From positions 43,376 to 107,375 of the forward strand of contig JAEPRB010000138.1 in assembly GCA_016758965.1 (NCBI GenBank): DNA of 64,000 bases, given 5' to 3'. This DNA comes from Circinella minor (taxonomy: Eukaryota; Mucoromycota; Mucoromycetes; Mucorales; Lichtheimiaceae). The position numbers and the translations under genes were made by a program. Every line of letters starts with the position of its first letter. Position 1 is the stretch's first letter. The notes under the pieces are model-generated. The model searched no databases. It was given only the letters and a program-made list of their open reading frames with translations, and was not told where the DNA came from. Shown one piece after another: positions 1 to 12,773 of this stretch.

Positions 1-2300
1 ACACCATCGCCAAACTTGGAAAGAATTCTATAATAAACTCGCTTCAGATGATTTCTCTAAAACCACCGCCTCAATCAAATGCATACGACAGAGTATAAAT
101 ATTTATTCATCATGCTTTACTGATCCTGCTGGTCCACAAGTTGCTGCTGATCGGATGAAACAACATCTTCACATGGTTTTTGCTGGAGATAATCTACCTC
201 ACCATCGTCCAAATGCACCATTACCAGCCACCGGTCCTCATCCCGTTTATGAGAAGGATAATGATCCTTGCAATGACAATGATTGCCCATTTACTAACGA
301 ATAAATTAAAACCGCTTTAGAAAGAGTCGCATCCAAAAAAGCGCCAGGTATTGACCATTTATGCAAAGAAATGTTAGCGCCAATCCAAAACCCCCTCATA
401 CCTATCTTAACTCTATTGTTTAAACTCTGTTAGAAATGGTCCTACATTCCATCTGCTTGGCGTGTCGCACAGGTCATTCCTGTATATAAGAAGGGTGAAT
501 CTAGTTTGCCGTCAAACTACCGGCCGATTAGTTTAACATCAGTACTCAGGAAAGTAATGGAAATTTGTCTTACTGATAGCATTCATTCTGCTTCTCCTCT
601 TTTAGACATCGCTCAAGGTGGTTTTCGCCCACAAAGAAGTGCCTTGGACCAAGCTTTGTGTTTACATGAGCTTGTTCAACATCATTCTCGTGCTGGTGGT
701 CTCCATAGGTTGCCATCACTAATATTTTTAAACATACACGTCACATATGATGCAGTCGACTGAGCCATCATTTGGCGTGCTCTAGAACCATTGGCCTCTC
801 CTGCATTACTTGGTTTTAATCCAAAATCTATTTGACGACGTTTCCATTGAAGTCGTTTTGTCTGGCGTCAAGTCACGATCTTTTCATACAACAACTGGTG
901 TTTTTACAAGGCTCTATTCTGTCTCCACATCTTTATTCATTATATATCAAATCTCCACCTTCTTATTTACGATCACTAAACCTCTCTTCTTCTACGAATA
1001 GTTCCTCATCTCTTTCTCCATTCACTTTTTCATCTTCTTCTTCGTCTGTTGATTTTACTTCTTCTTCTATAGAGTAGCCAATATATTGTGTGGTCAATGG
1101 TCAATGTATACATTGCTTATTATATGCTGACGATGTAGCACTTGTTGCTGACGCCGAGGATATGTCGAAGCTTCTTGCCAAAGTCGAACAACATTCCTAT
1201 AAACTTGGCTATTGTTGGAATCCAGCAAAATGTATCGCGCTTCATCTCACTCGCCACACCAAATTTTCAACTATATGGACAACCAATTAAAGTCGAAACA
1301 TCATTTACTTATCTCGGTGGACCATTCAGCTCCAATCTTCAAATCAACCTCAACCTTTTAATCCCACGAAACACTAGTTCGGCCATCACCGCCATGAAAA
1401 TTCTCAAATCGATTGGATGTAATCCCACAGGTCTTCCACGATGACTCGTAACACAATTATATCAACAATTCATTCTACTAAAAATGGAGTATGGATTAGC
1501 TATCATCAAGACCAACAAAACGCACCTAAAAAAAATAGAAAAAGACCAAGATCAATATTTATGCATAGTTTTTTTTTTTTTTTGGGGGGGGGGTCATCGG
1601 ACATTATCCCACAATTGTTTTCCGCCATACGGCAGGGTTACCAACAATGGAAGAGCACGTACAAATTCTGCGCGTCAAGTTTTTAACTCATGCTTTTTAT
1701 TTACCTGATCTCTATTTTACGACCTTTAACTTCTCCGTGCTACCTCTCACCTATGATCTACTCTTCTTAAATTCAGTATTATTTGGAACAACTTGCTATT
1801 ACTACTACAAGACGCCGATGGTCGAACATTTAATCAATCTATTAAAACTCTTCGTCTTGATTATCTAAAAGCAAAAATAAAATAATCCGCACTCTGATGT
1901 TTTTATTGGCGCTGCACGTAATACTCTTGGGGGGTAGATTCAATTTTTCTTTTTTTTGGCTACGAATGGCAAAGCGTGAAAGACGTCGTCTCTTGCATTG
2001 GCAGCTGGATTGGCTTCCTGGTCTTCCAATTACTTGTCGCTGTACTGTTGCTTGTACAAGTCGCCATCATCTTTTTGAATGTCTCGACATCCCAAACCAA
2101 CTCGATCTCCCTAGTCGATATCTCACCTAATCCAATTAATTATCTACTCAATAAATTACCACGTCGTCTACCATATTCGCCTCGTATCATCAATTTTTGG
2201 AACAGGCATTGGACTCGCTTAATGGTTGTCATGGCAGATATCGATCAAGTCTGTCATCTCGACGAAGAAAAACCCAAATCTAAAGATAGCAATTCTTAAA
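1..2300 (+). pseudogene. Decayed non-LTR (LINE-type) retrotransposon, reverse transcriptase remnant
   Basis: Translated blocks in shifting + frames follow the order of a LINE reverse transcriptase: KKAPGIDHL (near 340), a block ending in VIPVYKKGE then NYRPISLTSVLRKVME (near 460-560), GGFRPQRSALDQA (620), a YDAVD block (near 750), LQGSILSPHLYSLYI (905), the catalytic YADDVALVAD (1120), then FTYLGGPF (1310), and a C-terminal RRRLLHWQLDWLPG block (1990) with Cys/His residues. In-frame stops (near 302, 431 and 762) and several frame changes show that it is dead. No endonuclease is visible because the 5' part lies outside the window. The tail (2310-2530) is CCA-rich simple sequence followed by A-rich DNA, compatible with a retroposed 3' end, but no target-site duplication can be shown. 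Confidence 0.85.
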
Positions 2301-3477
2301 TTGAATTAATCCTCCACTACCACTACCACCACCACCGCCTCACAACCACCACCACACTGATTCTCACCATTAACCACGTCGTCTTCTCATTTTACTGACA
2401 TACATATATACTTATAAAATATCCATATTTATCTTAACAAAATAACCAGAAAAAAAAAACAAGAATAGAACTCTTTCAATAATTATTAAAAACGAAAAAG
2501 AAAAAAAAAGGGGTGGGGGGATCCCTTAAAACCGAAAAAAAATATGCACCCGCTCCTGCATTGATTACAATAATCTTTTCCGCATGGACCACCCGATCTG
2601 CTGGGCTGCTTTACTAACTTTATCAATTTTTAATCTTGACATATTTTTATTTTCCTATCCTGCTACCTTATATTACCTTACCTCTCTATATGATTTTATT
2701 ATATTCTTTTACTCTCTATCCCTCTACAACCTTGTAATTCCATTTTTTTTATTATTCCCCCCCAAGTAACTTATTGGGTTTTCATATCTTTTTCTTTGAC
2801 ATATATATTTGGATATTGCTCTTCATGGTGACCCATATATGTATCATAGTACCCGGATCGTTTTTCATACCACATATTAATAAACAAACTATTTCAACTC
2901 TCGACCATCTCTCCTGATTTAAAGACAATCTTGTTCCATCTAGATACACCCCAATGTAATACACAGCTTTTATTTATATATAAACTACTTTACTTTTTAA
3001 TTAATAACTACTATTATAATATATTATAATAACAGACTTTATTAATATTCTTTATTATAAAATAGAGCTTAAGTTTACTACTAAAATGAGTAGGCAACTA
3101 AACGATTTGATTGTATATATAGTAAATAATATTATATTAATTAATATAAAAGTATAACTAAAGATTTTTTATAGCTATTCAAGTTCTTTTAAAAAAGCTA
3201 AACTAAACTTATGGACTGAAATAAACCATCTTGAGAAGAACCAAAAAATTTAATTCTCCTATAAATAGCTTATCAATTAGAATGACTACTAAGTATCACT
3301 AATCCTTGACATTTATTAATAAAAAAAAAAAAACAACAACAAATTATATTATAGGTATTATTTTAACTATTTACAAAAATAAAAATAAAAAAATAAAATA
3401 TATAACTCTATTTTCCCTTTATTTTTTTTTTTTAATAGAGTAAAGGAAAAAAGGGAGATGAATAATGTATAATATTA
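2301..3477. other. Intergenic, AT-rich and low complexity
   Basis: About 1.2 kb between the LINE remnant and ELP5. It holds CCA/CCG simple repeats (2320-2360), poly-A and G runs (2450-2520) and very AT-rich DNA. Short open frames here have simple-sequence composition. I see no gene. Confidence 0.6.
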
Positions 3478-4644
3478 TTAAATATCCAAATCATCATCTG
3501 GATCTTCATCATCAAAATCATCTCCAGCATCTGGTTCATAATAAATAACACCACTACTTGATTGTTGTTGTTGTTGTTGTTCTTGAACTTTCATATAAGG
3601 TAATTCCACATTATCTTTAGCACGACGTTGATTATCCGTTAATGAAAGATTAAATGATAAATTAGCCGTTGGATCAGGTTGTTGAGGTTGAGGTGATTGT
3701 GTTTCAATATCCATAGATACTTGTTCCATACTATTTTCACCTGTTAATTCTGTTGCTTCCATAATAATTAAACCTTTACTTCCTAAACAAAATCCATTGG
3801 TTTCATATTGTACTTTGCCACTCTTTTTACGCCATTCAATTTTTGCTAATCCACCTTTTTCAATTAAATTACTCGTGGTTTTCATATATGTAAATGATTC
3901 TTGAGCTGTAAATCCAGTTAAAGCTTCTTGTTGTGTTTCATGTAATGTACGTTCAGGTAAAGGTTCCAATGACAAAATAACAGAAGCAAGACGATTAAGT
4001 GCATCCACAGTTGGAATAACAATATTATTATTATTTGATGGTAAAGATGTATCTGCGTGATGATTAATAACAAGTCGGATTGTATCTAAAAAAAAAGAAA
4101 AAAGAAAATACGCGTTTAATTTGGATATATATATCTTTTATTCCATAGTTTGATAATCTTTACCAGTAGTAAGTGATTCAAGTGCTTTAACAAGTTGATA
4201 AGTGCGTTGTTGAGAAATCATTAATAATGGATGAATTGAATCAATTAATATCGAATATTCACTACCAGGTGTTGTTATTTTTTCAATAATAGGTTTTAAA
4301 ATGGATCGTTCCATATCTCGAATATCTTGTACTTTTTGAATTGTAACACCTGTTGGTAATGGATTCATTGTTATTTGATCATCCCAGCCCAAAGGATCTG
4401 TGTAAGCATCAATGATATAAATGGTGCTATTATTGACATTGTCTTGACTCGTATGTTGTAAACGCGTTAACCATGCTGTAGGTGAAGTTTCAGTTAAAAC
4501 AACAATTAATCCTTGGTTTTCTCGTAGGGTAGTCATTGCGAATTCAGATAACAATGAAAGACCTGAAAGTTGAATCGAATCATTAATTAAAATAAAAGGT
4601 GACGATCGTTTATTTTGAAGTAATTGATTTAAACAAAGTGCCAT
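3478..4644 (-). CDS. ELP5: Elongator complex subunit Elp5 (Iki1)
   Basis: Two exons, 4644-4164 and 4085-3478, joined over a 78-nt GTAAAG...TTTAG intron; 362 residues. Elp5 belongs to the Elp4-Elp5-Elp6 RecA-like hexamer of Elongator, which modifies the wobble uridine of tRNAs in the cytoplasm. Two regions identify it. The N-terminal part resembles the RecA-like fold (ILINDSIQLSGLSLLSEF, then a LIDSIHPLL strand). The C-terminus carries the family signature NLSLTDNQRRAKDNVELPY followed by YYEPDAGDDFDDEDPDDDLDI. A poly-Gln run sits just before that acidic tail. The start is the first Met of an open frame directly after a T-rich leader. It is divergently arranged with the transporter gene, with 224 bp between the start codons. 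Confidence 0.93.
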
Positions 4645-4868
4645 TTTTATTATTATTATCTTTTTTTTTTCGTTGTTTTGTTAAAATGAAAAGCAAAAAA
4701 AAAAAAAAAAATTAAATGTGTAGTTTTCGGAGTCCAAGTGTTTTTAGTTCAGTCGATCCCCTTTTAATATATATATTAGCTATTTTATATAACCCCCCCC
4801 AAAAAAAACATTACTCCCACACTTTTTTTTTTATCTCCCTACACAACTTCACTCCCTTTTATTTTATT

Positions 4869-6650
4869 ATGGTTTTAATGGACGACGACATTGTAAATAA
4901 AGGAAACATTCCAACAACGTCGTCAGAAAGTCCTTCTATTACTGTTTCACATGCTGATGCTGTTGATGACAAAAAGCGACACAGTGGAGAATATAAAAAT
5001 AACGAACTTATAGATTCAAGTACTTTTACATCAGCAACAACTTCTTCAACTCCTCAACGATCGTCGTCATTAAAAAAAGCTTCAACAGGAACAGTAACAA
5101 ATAATAATAAAATGAACGATTTACCTTCTTCATCCGCTTCTTCTTTTCCTTCTCCTTCAACAACACCTAAACGATATGGTCAACATAATCGTACTCGATC
5201 GATTCATGTTTATAATAATAATAATAATAGTTCAACTACAAAACCAAAACGACATCAACAACGAAGAGGGTCTCTTCCACCTTTACAAATTAGTACTAAT
5301 AATTCTACTCTAAACAACAACAGTAACAACAGCAATAATAAATTATCAGCAGTTGATTTTGGTTCACCTATACGATCTCCTTTTACTACATCTATACCAC
5401 CTTTACCAGAAAAATTATCCATTCAAATAGCCCATCCAAAATCTGATATATTTATTCCTCATGCATTAAAAAATAAGAGCATATTGGAAAATTTAACTTA
5501 TATTGGATTATGGTATTTCTTTTCTACCTCATTATCTTTATACAACAAGAATTTAATGGGAAAAGATCGATTTAATTTCAATTTTCCATTATTATTAAGT
5601 GCCATTCATGCTGGAATTCATACACTTGTTACATCTATTATGATGTCTGTAGGTGGAGATCGATGGAATAAGAAAACATCAAATCATCCTACTATTTCAA
5701 CCCATGATTATTTATATAAAGTGGTTCCATGTGGTATAGCAGCAGCATTAGAAATTTGTTGTTCTAATGCAAGTTTAATGTATGTGACTTTATCTTTTTA
5801 TACCATGGTCAAGTCATCCACTCCTATTTGGGTCTTATTATTCTCTTTTATTTTTGGATTCGAAAAACCGCGGGTTCGGTTAGTGGCTATTATTGGTCTC
5901 ATGGTAACAGGTGTCATTTTAACAGTAGAAGGAGAAACCAAATTTGATATGATTGGATTTATATTGGTATTAGTAGCTGCTGTAGTATCTGGATTAAGAT
6001 GGAATTTAACTCAACTTTTATTACAACAAGATCGTTTGGGAATGGATAATCCAATTGCTACACTCTATCATTTGAGTCCTATTATGTTTGTTACCATGTT
6101 ATTTTTAAGTTTGATATTTGAAAATCCTATTCATCAATTCAAGGAATCTGAACATTTTGATAATATATTTCATATTTTGGAATCATTTGGATTAATGTCT
6201 ATTGGTGGTTTTCTTGGTAAGTTTTTTAATCTTATATAATTTCTCTCTTTTTATTAATAATAATTTTTTTTTTTATTTGTTAGCATTGGCAATGACGTTG
6301 GCTGAACTTTATTTAATCAAGAGTACAAATACTGTAACACTTAGTGTAGCTGGTATTAGTAAAGAAATTGTTGTCATTACATTATCTGTTATATTTTTTG
6401 GAGATGTATTAACACCCAAGAATTTACTCGGGTAAATATTATATAATTCATTTATATAACAAAACAATTCATGATTTTTTTTAACTTTAACCCTTTTTTT
6501 TTTTTTTTTTTTTTGTTTTTTAGTTTATTTGTATCAATATTAGGAATTATATGGTATAATTATTATAAGATGACAAAAGCTAAACAAACAGATAATGCAC
6601 AATATCATATGATTCCCATGCATACTTCATCAAGTAAACTTGAGGATTAA
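4869..6650 (+). CDS. Triose-phosphate/nucleotide-sugar transporter family protein, SLC35C2-like
   Basis: Three exons: 4869-6216, 6284-6431, 6524-6650 (540 residues). Residues 1-200 are a Ser/Thr/Asn-rich, probably cytosolic tail. The rest is a roughly ten-helix DMT-superfamily transporter. The core blocks PCGIAAALEICCSNASL, VTLSFYTMVKSSTPIWVL and VSGLRWNLTQLLL are those of the SLC35C2/yeast Ymd8 branch, which acts in Golgi or early secretory membranes. The substrate cannot be read from the sequence. An upstream in-frame Met at 4716 would add 51 residues of leader-like translation; I chose 4869 (MVLMDDDIV) because the preceding bases are an AT/C-rich leader with homopolymers. The second intron has a long poly-T tract. 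Confidence 0.88.
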
Positions 6651-7082
6651 AAAATCCTTATTATATATATATATATATATATCTATTATGTCGCGTGATT
6701 TGATCATACTTTATCTACTATAAATCCCCCCCTATACACACACACACATCTCCTCATTTGTTCCCATGTTTTTTTTTAAAAAAAGGTAGAAAATCAATTT
6801 GTTAAAAGAGACATTTTATTTGATTTATTGAAACAAAAAAATCCATGAAAGGATTTTTTTTTTTTTTTTACATTGAGAGAAAAAAAGAGGATATATATAT
6901 ATACATAAGGAATATTTGATTTGTGGGGTTAGGGGGATGAGGGAAATAAGGAATATAACAAATGGGTGAATCTTTTTATACAAGATTTTAAGAAAGGGGT
7001 AGGAGGATATAGGATATGCTATGTATAATATAAAATATATATTATATACAAGAAATTAAAAAAGTAAAAAAAAATATATAGT
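6651..7082. other. Convergent intergenic region
   Basis: About 430 bp between the 3' ends of the transporter and the small acylated-protein gene. It contains an (AT)n microsatellite near 6661-6680, a CA run near 6735, poly-T tracts and a G-rich patch near 6920-6940. I see no coding signal. Confidence 0.6.
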
Positions 7083-7523
7083 TTATCCATTATTTTTTTC
7101 ATCTAATGGTTCTTTTTCATCAGTGACGGGACTTACACCTACACGACGTGGGCCCCATGTCATTTTTGGAGCTTTTTGATAGACTGTATCTGGGGGTCGT
7201 GGTAAAGAAGATAATGTGGATGGTAAAATATACTAAAATAATTTAAAATATTTAAATATATTAATAAATGAAGAAGGTATTGTTCATATTGAATATACAT
7301 ACATCTGATTTTTGTTCCATACGAGTTTCTTTAAATTGAGATTCATAAATTAAATGTGTTCCTTGTCCTGTAGGTACTCTACGAGCTACACCATTATGAT
7401 CAAGAACGACTTCATAAATTTTAGCCTAATTATTATTATTATTTAATAAGTTTATTACATTTTTTTATAATTTATATTCAATTTTTGAATTCATACCTCT
7501 TCTGCTGACATACAACAACCCAT
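7083..7523 (-). CDS. Small protein with an N-terminal Met-Gly-Cys-Cys acylation signal, function unknown
   Basis: Three exons: 7523-7497 (27 nt), 7425-7303 and 7232-7083, all with canonical GT/AG borders, give 99 residues. The first exon encodes only MGCCMSAEE. Gly2 followed by Cys3-Cys4 is the pattern of N-myristoylated and palmitoylated membrane anchors such as LAMTOR1 (established for that type of motif). The body has no family match that I recognise. It contains YEVVLDHNGVARRVPTGQG, then YESQFKETRMEQK, a Pro-rich stretch (LPRPPDTVYQKAP) and KMTWGPRRVGVSPV before an acidic tail. It lacks transmembrane segments. A resemblance to the Ego1/LAMTOR1 scaffold is limited to the first four residues, so I do not propose orthology. 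Splice consistency across three exons argues that the gene is real. Confidence 0.68.
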
Positions 7524-9425
7524 AATTGAATAGAATAATTTAAATAAAATAGAATAATTTGAATATAAAAGAAGAAGAAAAGAAATAACTATTTTTTTTT
7601 TACTTACCGGGTTTTTATTTTATACAATGGACGAAACAATAGTGGAGTTTCTTTTTTTTTGGGGGGGAGAGAGAGAGATGATGGCTTTCTAAAAAAAAAA
7701 AAAGTTATATGTAAACACACTTCTATTATGCTTGGCGCAGTATAGCTTAATCCTTTTTTGGGTTTGGCACTAAAAAAGGAATTTTTCTTTTTAAGATCAA
7801 AAAAAAAAAAATTTCGGCCAAGCCAAAAAAACAAAAGCCCGTTTTTTCTATTTTTAAATTTTTTTTTTTTTTGGTCGATCAAAAAAATAAAGTGACGTAT
7901 TATAGAAACTATCAAAACTTTTTAGTTTAAACAGTTTAGTTCAACAAAGCAAACTAAATTAAGTCATTCTTTTACATTGCTATAATAATAACAATAATAA
8001 TAATTAAATATTATATTTACAAAAAAAAAAAAAAAGTTATATATAAATATATATAGAAAGGTTATAAAATGTTATATAGGTCAAGTAAAATAACCAACCA
8101 AATACGGGCGGAACCATAACAAAAAGTAAGTATATATATATATATATTTATAACACAACATACATATATATATATGTGTATTCACCTTGACTACTTTGAG
8201 GTAACTTTTGAGGTAACCTTTAGGACTTGAAATCCCATTGTTGCACCTAAAAAAAAAGGGACCAAAAAGACTAACCAACCAAAACAACAACAACAACAAC
8301 AACAACAAAACACATAGTACAAGAAAGACTGTTTTGAACAGGTTGTTACTAAATATATCAAAAAGTAAATACTCAGCAAAAAAAAAAAAAAAAAAAAAAC
8401 ATTTTGTAAATATATATAGTCAAATAGAAATAACAATTATTATGAATTATGAATTAAACTGCAGATATAATCATGATATCAACAATGCATAATATTATAC
8501 ATTATTATTTATTCTTAAATGTTAAATCTATTCTACTTTTATAATAAAGTGATAGAAATGGGGGTTTTTTTACCTATACTGTACCTATAGGTCTTACTAA
8601 TTTATTCTCAAATTGAATTTATAAAGTAAAATAAGCCTTACTTCTATATATATAAAAGATGGTAAATACTTATTCTTTTATCGACGATATCAAATGATTT
8701 TAATAAATAATAATTTTAACTGTCAAGTGTTTATGTTATTGTTATTACAACACTATTTTTGTTTAATAACATTAGTTTATTCAACTTTATGATTATATAT
8801 GTCACGCTATAATAATATTCATCTTGTTATTATTATAAAAATTCATAAGATTTCTTGTCTTGTACATGATTTTTTTTCCTATAGTTACACGAACATGGCT
8901 GAAATGCATAAACTTTGATAAAATGTATTATGATTAATGCCATTGGTTGTGATATCTTGAAAGAAAACTAATTATCTATTTAAAAATACTTATAGTAGTT
9001 AATAGTTGCTATCATTGCATTATTCATTCAATTTTTTTTTTTTTTTTTTGTTGGCATGGCAATTAAAAGTTAACCTTCTACTATCTTTATATTTATAATC
9101 GACTCACTGATGACAATATTATATATATATAATAATAATAATAATATGTCAAATCACATAGTTATTACTAACTATTTTATAGTAAAAATAGAATAAATAG
9201 ATTAATTGTTATAATATAAAATACACGCTATTGGGAATCATAATCCTTTTATTTAAATGTTTCGTCCCAGTGAACACACTATGTTCTCTGTGTGTGTGTG
9301 TAACATCAAAAGAAAAAAAAATCGGGGTGGCTTATTTTAAAATTCCTGCTTTAACTAAAGTAACTTTTTTTTTTTTTCTGTTCAAAAAAAAAGTAACCCT
9401 TTTTTTTTTTTTTTCTTAATTCAAT
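7524..9425. other. Gene-free AT-rich interval
   Basis: About 1.9 kb between divergent genes. It holds homopolymers, a (GA)n run near 7668-7677, (AT)n runs near 8130 and 8170, a CAA run near 8285, and long poly-A/T tracts. The open frames here translate to Phe/Lys/Tyr or Leu/Cys runs from these repeats. I see no gene or RNA. Confidence 0.55.
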
Positions 9426-9706
9426 ATGCCACCACAAAGAAAAGGAAAAAATAATAATAATAAAAACAACAATAACAACAAACGAAAAAATAAATCATCA
9501 TTTAATGTTAAAGATGTATTTGAAGCAGACGACGACGATCGATCTTTAAAACGGAAAGGTCATGACTTGGATGACGTTGACGATTATGAATATGATGCTG
9601 AAAAAGGTGTTGCTTCAGAAGACGATGAAGAAATTGAATCAGACGATGCATTTAATGATTCCGATGAAGAACGTTTTGAACATTTTAAATTCTCGGGTTC
9701 TAATAA

Positions 9707-9740
<34 letters not shown>

Positions 9741-12540
9741 TATATATCTATCTATTGAAACAATTTACTAAAATTGTTTTTGTTTAGGATAAAAAATCGA
9801 AACATCAAAAAGAAGATGAAGATGAATTGTCTGAACAAGAAATTAATATGGATGAAAGTGATAGTGAAGAAGAAGAAGAAGAAGATGGTGAAGGATTTAT
9901 GGATATTTCAACAATGCTTGATAATAGTAGCGATAATGAACAATCATCTCATAAAGATGCTTTAAAATCATTATTACAACAAGAAAGTGATTCTGAATCA
10001 GATGATGAAGCTTTGATATTATCGAATGATGATGAATCAGATGATGATAACGATGCTATGGATGATGTTAAATTCATTGAATCTTTGGAAACCAAAAAAC
10101 GTAAACGAGATGAAACTGAAATGACTAAAAAACGTCAACGACAACAAGAAAGAACCGAAGTATATGAAGAAAATGAATTTAATTTAATTGCACGTGGTAC
10201 GGGTGATCATACAGAAAGCAATAAAAAGAAACTTGATTTAAATGATTTAATGGATACGATGGATAATGAAGGAACATTTACATCTATGCGTAAATCATTA
10301 TTGGAATTGGATGGTAAAGGTAAAAATGTCGTTAAATCAGCACTTGAAGCACCTGCAGCCAAACGTATTCAAGATCGTGCCGATCGTCAAGCTGCTTATC
10401 AAGAAGCAAATAAAGAAGTCGGTCGATGGGAACCCACTGTCAATGAAATTCGACAAGCAGAACATTTACATTTCCCATTATTGAATCAAGCGGATTATAA
10501 AGCTGCTTCCACCAAAAAAAATATTACGAGTGCTACTTTGGCAAGTAAATTTTCTGCACAAACGACAATGGAACAACAAATTGAACAAGCATTAAGTCAA
10601 GCAGGCATGAAAGATGAAGAATTGGAAGAATTTGAAGCATTACAATTAAATAAATTATCTGTGGATGAAGTTCAAAAACGTCGTCAAGAATTACAAATGA
10701 TGCGTGAATTAATGTTCCGAAGTGAAATTAAAGCCAAACGATTAAAAAAGATCAAATCCAAGAGTTATCGTAAATTACAACGTAAAGAAAAAGCACGTCA
10801 AGAATTACAAGCAGCTGGTATTGGACATGAAGTAGATCATGATATGGATGCAGATGAACAAATGAAAGCAGCCATGTCAAGAGCAGAAGAACGTATGTCA
10901 CTTAAACATAAAAATACAAGTCAATGGGCTAAAAGAGCTTTGGCACGTGGTCAACAAGATGAAGGTACACGTGAAGCTATTTTGGAACAATTAAAACGTG
11001 GTGAAGAATTACGAAAAAAAGTACAAGGTATCGATTCTGGATCGGATTCAGATTATAGCAGTGATGATGACGAAGAGGATGAAAATCATAAAGATGATAT
11101 TACCAATGACCTTGAAAAACTTCAAAATGAAATTGATGAGGAAACTCAAGATACCCAAACCAAAAAAGGTCTTCTTGGTATGAAGTTTATGCAAGAAGCT
11201 GAAAAGAAAAAAATGGCATCTACGAAAGCTATGGTGGATGATTTTCAAACAGAATGGCTTAATGAAGATCAAGAAGAAAAAGAAAAAAGTGAAACACATA
11301 ATGGTATTGGAAAATCGATTCAAAATAATCCAGGTCGATTGACCTTTGGTACTGTTAAAAGCAAGGTAACAAAAAAAAAAAAAGAAAAAATTGAGTATAT
11401 ATTATTTTAATTTGATAAACTAAAAAAAAATTATAAAAATAGATGTCTGGATCAAGTACTACTCCAAAATCAGATATTAAAATAAATTTGAATGATGCAG
11501 GTCAAATTAAAAAAGTATCTCATTCAGCAGCACATACAACACGTACATCAGGCACAATAGAAACTAAGAGTGCATTAGATGCTGAATTGGATGATAATGA
11601 TAATGAAGTGAGTCCATGGTTACAACAAGTTGAATCGCGTGTCAAGGGTAAAAAAGCATCCAAGAAACATAATACAACCAAAGGCAAGATTGAAGATAAA
11701 GCAGAATTAAATATTGAAAAAATTAAAAAGTCTCGTAAAGGTGCTGAAGAAAAACCGGAAGAGATTGAACTTGATTTATCACAAACATTATCTATGAAAG
11801 ATAAAAAGAAATTGACTGCTTCAATTGCTGGTGGTAATACTTTAACAACAACAAAAGAAGAAGAAGAAGAAGAAGAAGAAAAACCTCAACAACAAAAGCC
11901 ATTGAATAAAAAGAAACAAGATATATCCACAGTAACATCAAGTCAACTTAGTGATGATGATAATGAAGATTATTCTTCAGATGATGGAATGATTCATTCT
12001 TCTAATAAGATGGCATTTCAACAAAAAGAACTTGTTGCTCGAGCCTTTGCTAATGATAATGTAACACAAGAATTTGAATTGGAAAAAGCGGCTACTATAA
12101 AAGAACAAGGAGATCAAACTGAAGATTTAACATTACCTGGTTGGGGTTCTTGGGGTGGTAAAGGAATGAAGAAGAAAAAGAATAAGATTATTAAAACGAA
12201 TAAAGGTGTTGATCCATTGAAACGAAAAGATGCTAAACTTAAGAATGTTATTATTAATGAAAAACGAAACAAAAAGGTAAATATATATATATTTATATTT
12301 ATATTATTTTAAAAAGCTTTCAATACTGAATCAAATTCATTATAACTTTGATAGATTGAAAGATATGAAATTACTCAAGTACCATTTCCATTTCAAACAA
12401 TGGAACAATATGAAAGATCATTACGTGCACCTGTTGGTAAAGAATGGAATACACGTGATACATTCCAAAAGGTTACAAAACCAAAAATTATTACAAAATT
12501 GGGTACTGTTATCAATCCACTCGATGCACCTTTCAAATAA
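9426..12540 (+). CDS. UTP14: U3 snoRNP (small-subunit processome) protein Utp14
   Basis: Four exons: 9426-9707, 9788-11365, 11443-12276, 12355-12540 (959 residues, typical for the family). Utp14 is a nucleolar component of the 90S pre-ribosome that activates the helicase Dhr1 during 18S rRNA maturation. Visible family blocks are RWEPTVNEIRQAEHLHFPL, KLSVDEVQKRRQELQMMRELMFRSE followed by AKRLKKIKSKSYRKLQRKEKAR, SPWLQQVE, FAND with LPGWGSWGGKG, and the C-terminal PFPFQTMEQYERSLRAPVGKEWN. The N-terminal third is strongly acidic (Asp/Glu/Ser) with Asn/Lys runs, as usual for this family. The first intron is an AAT-repeat intron. The stop lies 234 bp from the stop of the convergent hydrolase gene. 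Confidence 0.96.
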
Positions 12541-12773
12541 TCCATTCCTCCTCCTCCTCCCCCCTCCCAATTACTCCCGTTCCATTTATACAACTCATTT
12601 TTCTTTCTTTCTTCGAAACTCATCCTAAATACGTATCACATAATAAACTTTTTTTATATTATTGTGTAAATTATAATATATAATGGTTTGTAAATAAATT
12701 AAAAAAGATAATACATTTTTCATGCATTATATATGTTTTGTGTAACAAACAAAAAAGTATAGAATATTATAAT

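Noticed and set aside
7604..7915. 103-codon minus-strand open frame
   Set aside because: It is made of translated poly-A/T and G tracts (Phe/Lys runs), and has no splice context or homology.
8191..8436. 81-codon minus-strand open frame rich in Cys/Phe
   Set aside because: The Cys run is a CAA repeat read on the opposite strand; low complexity only.
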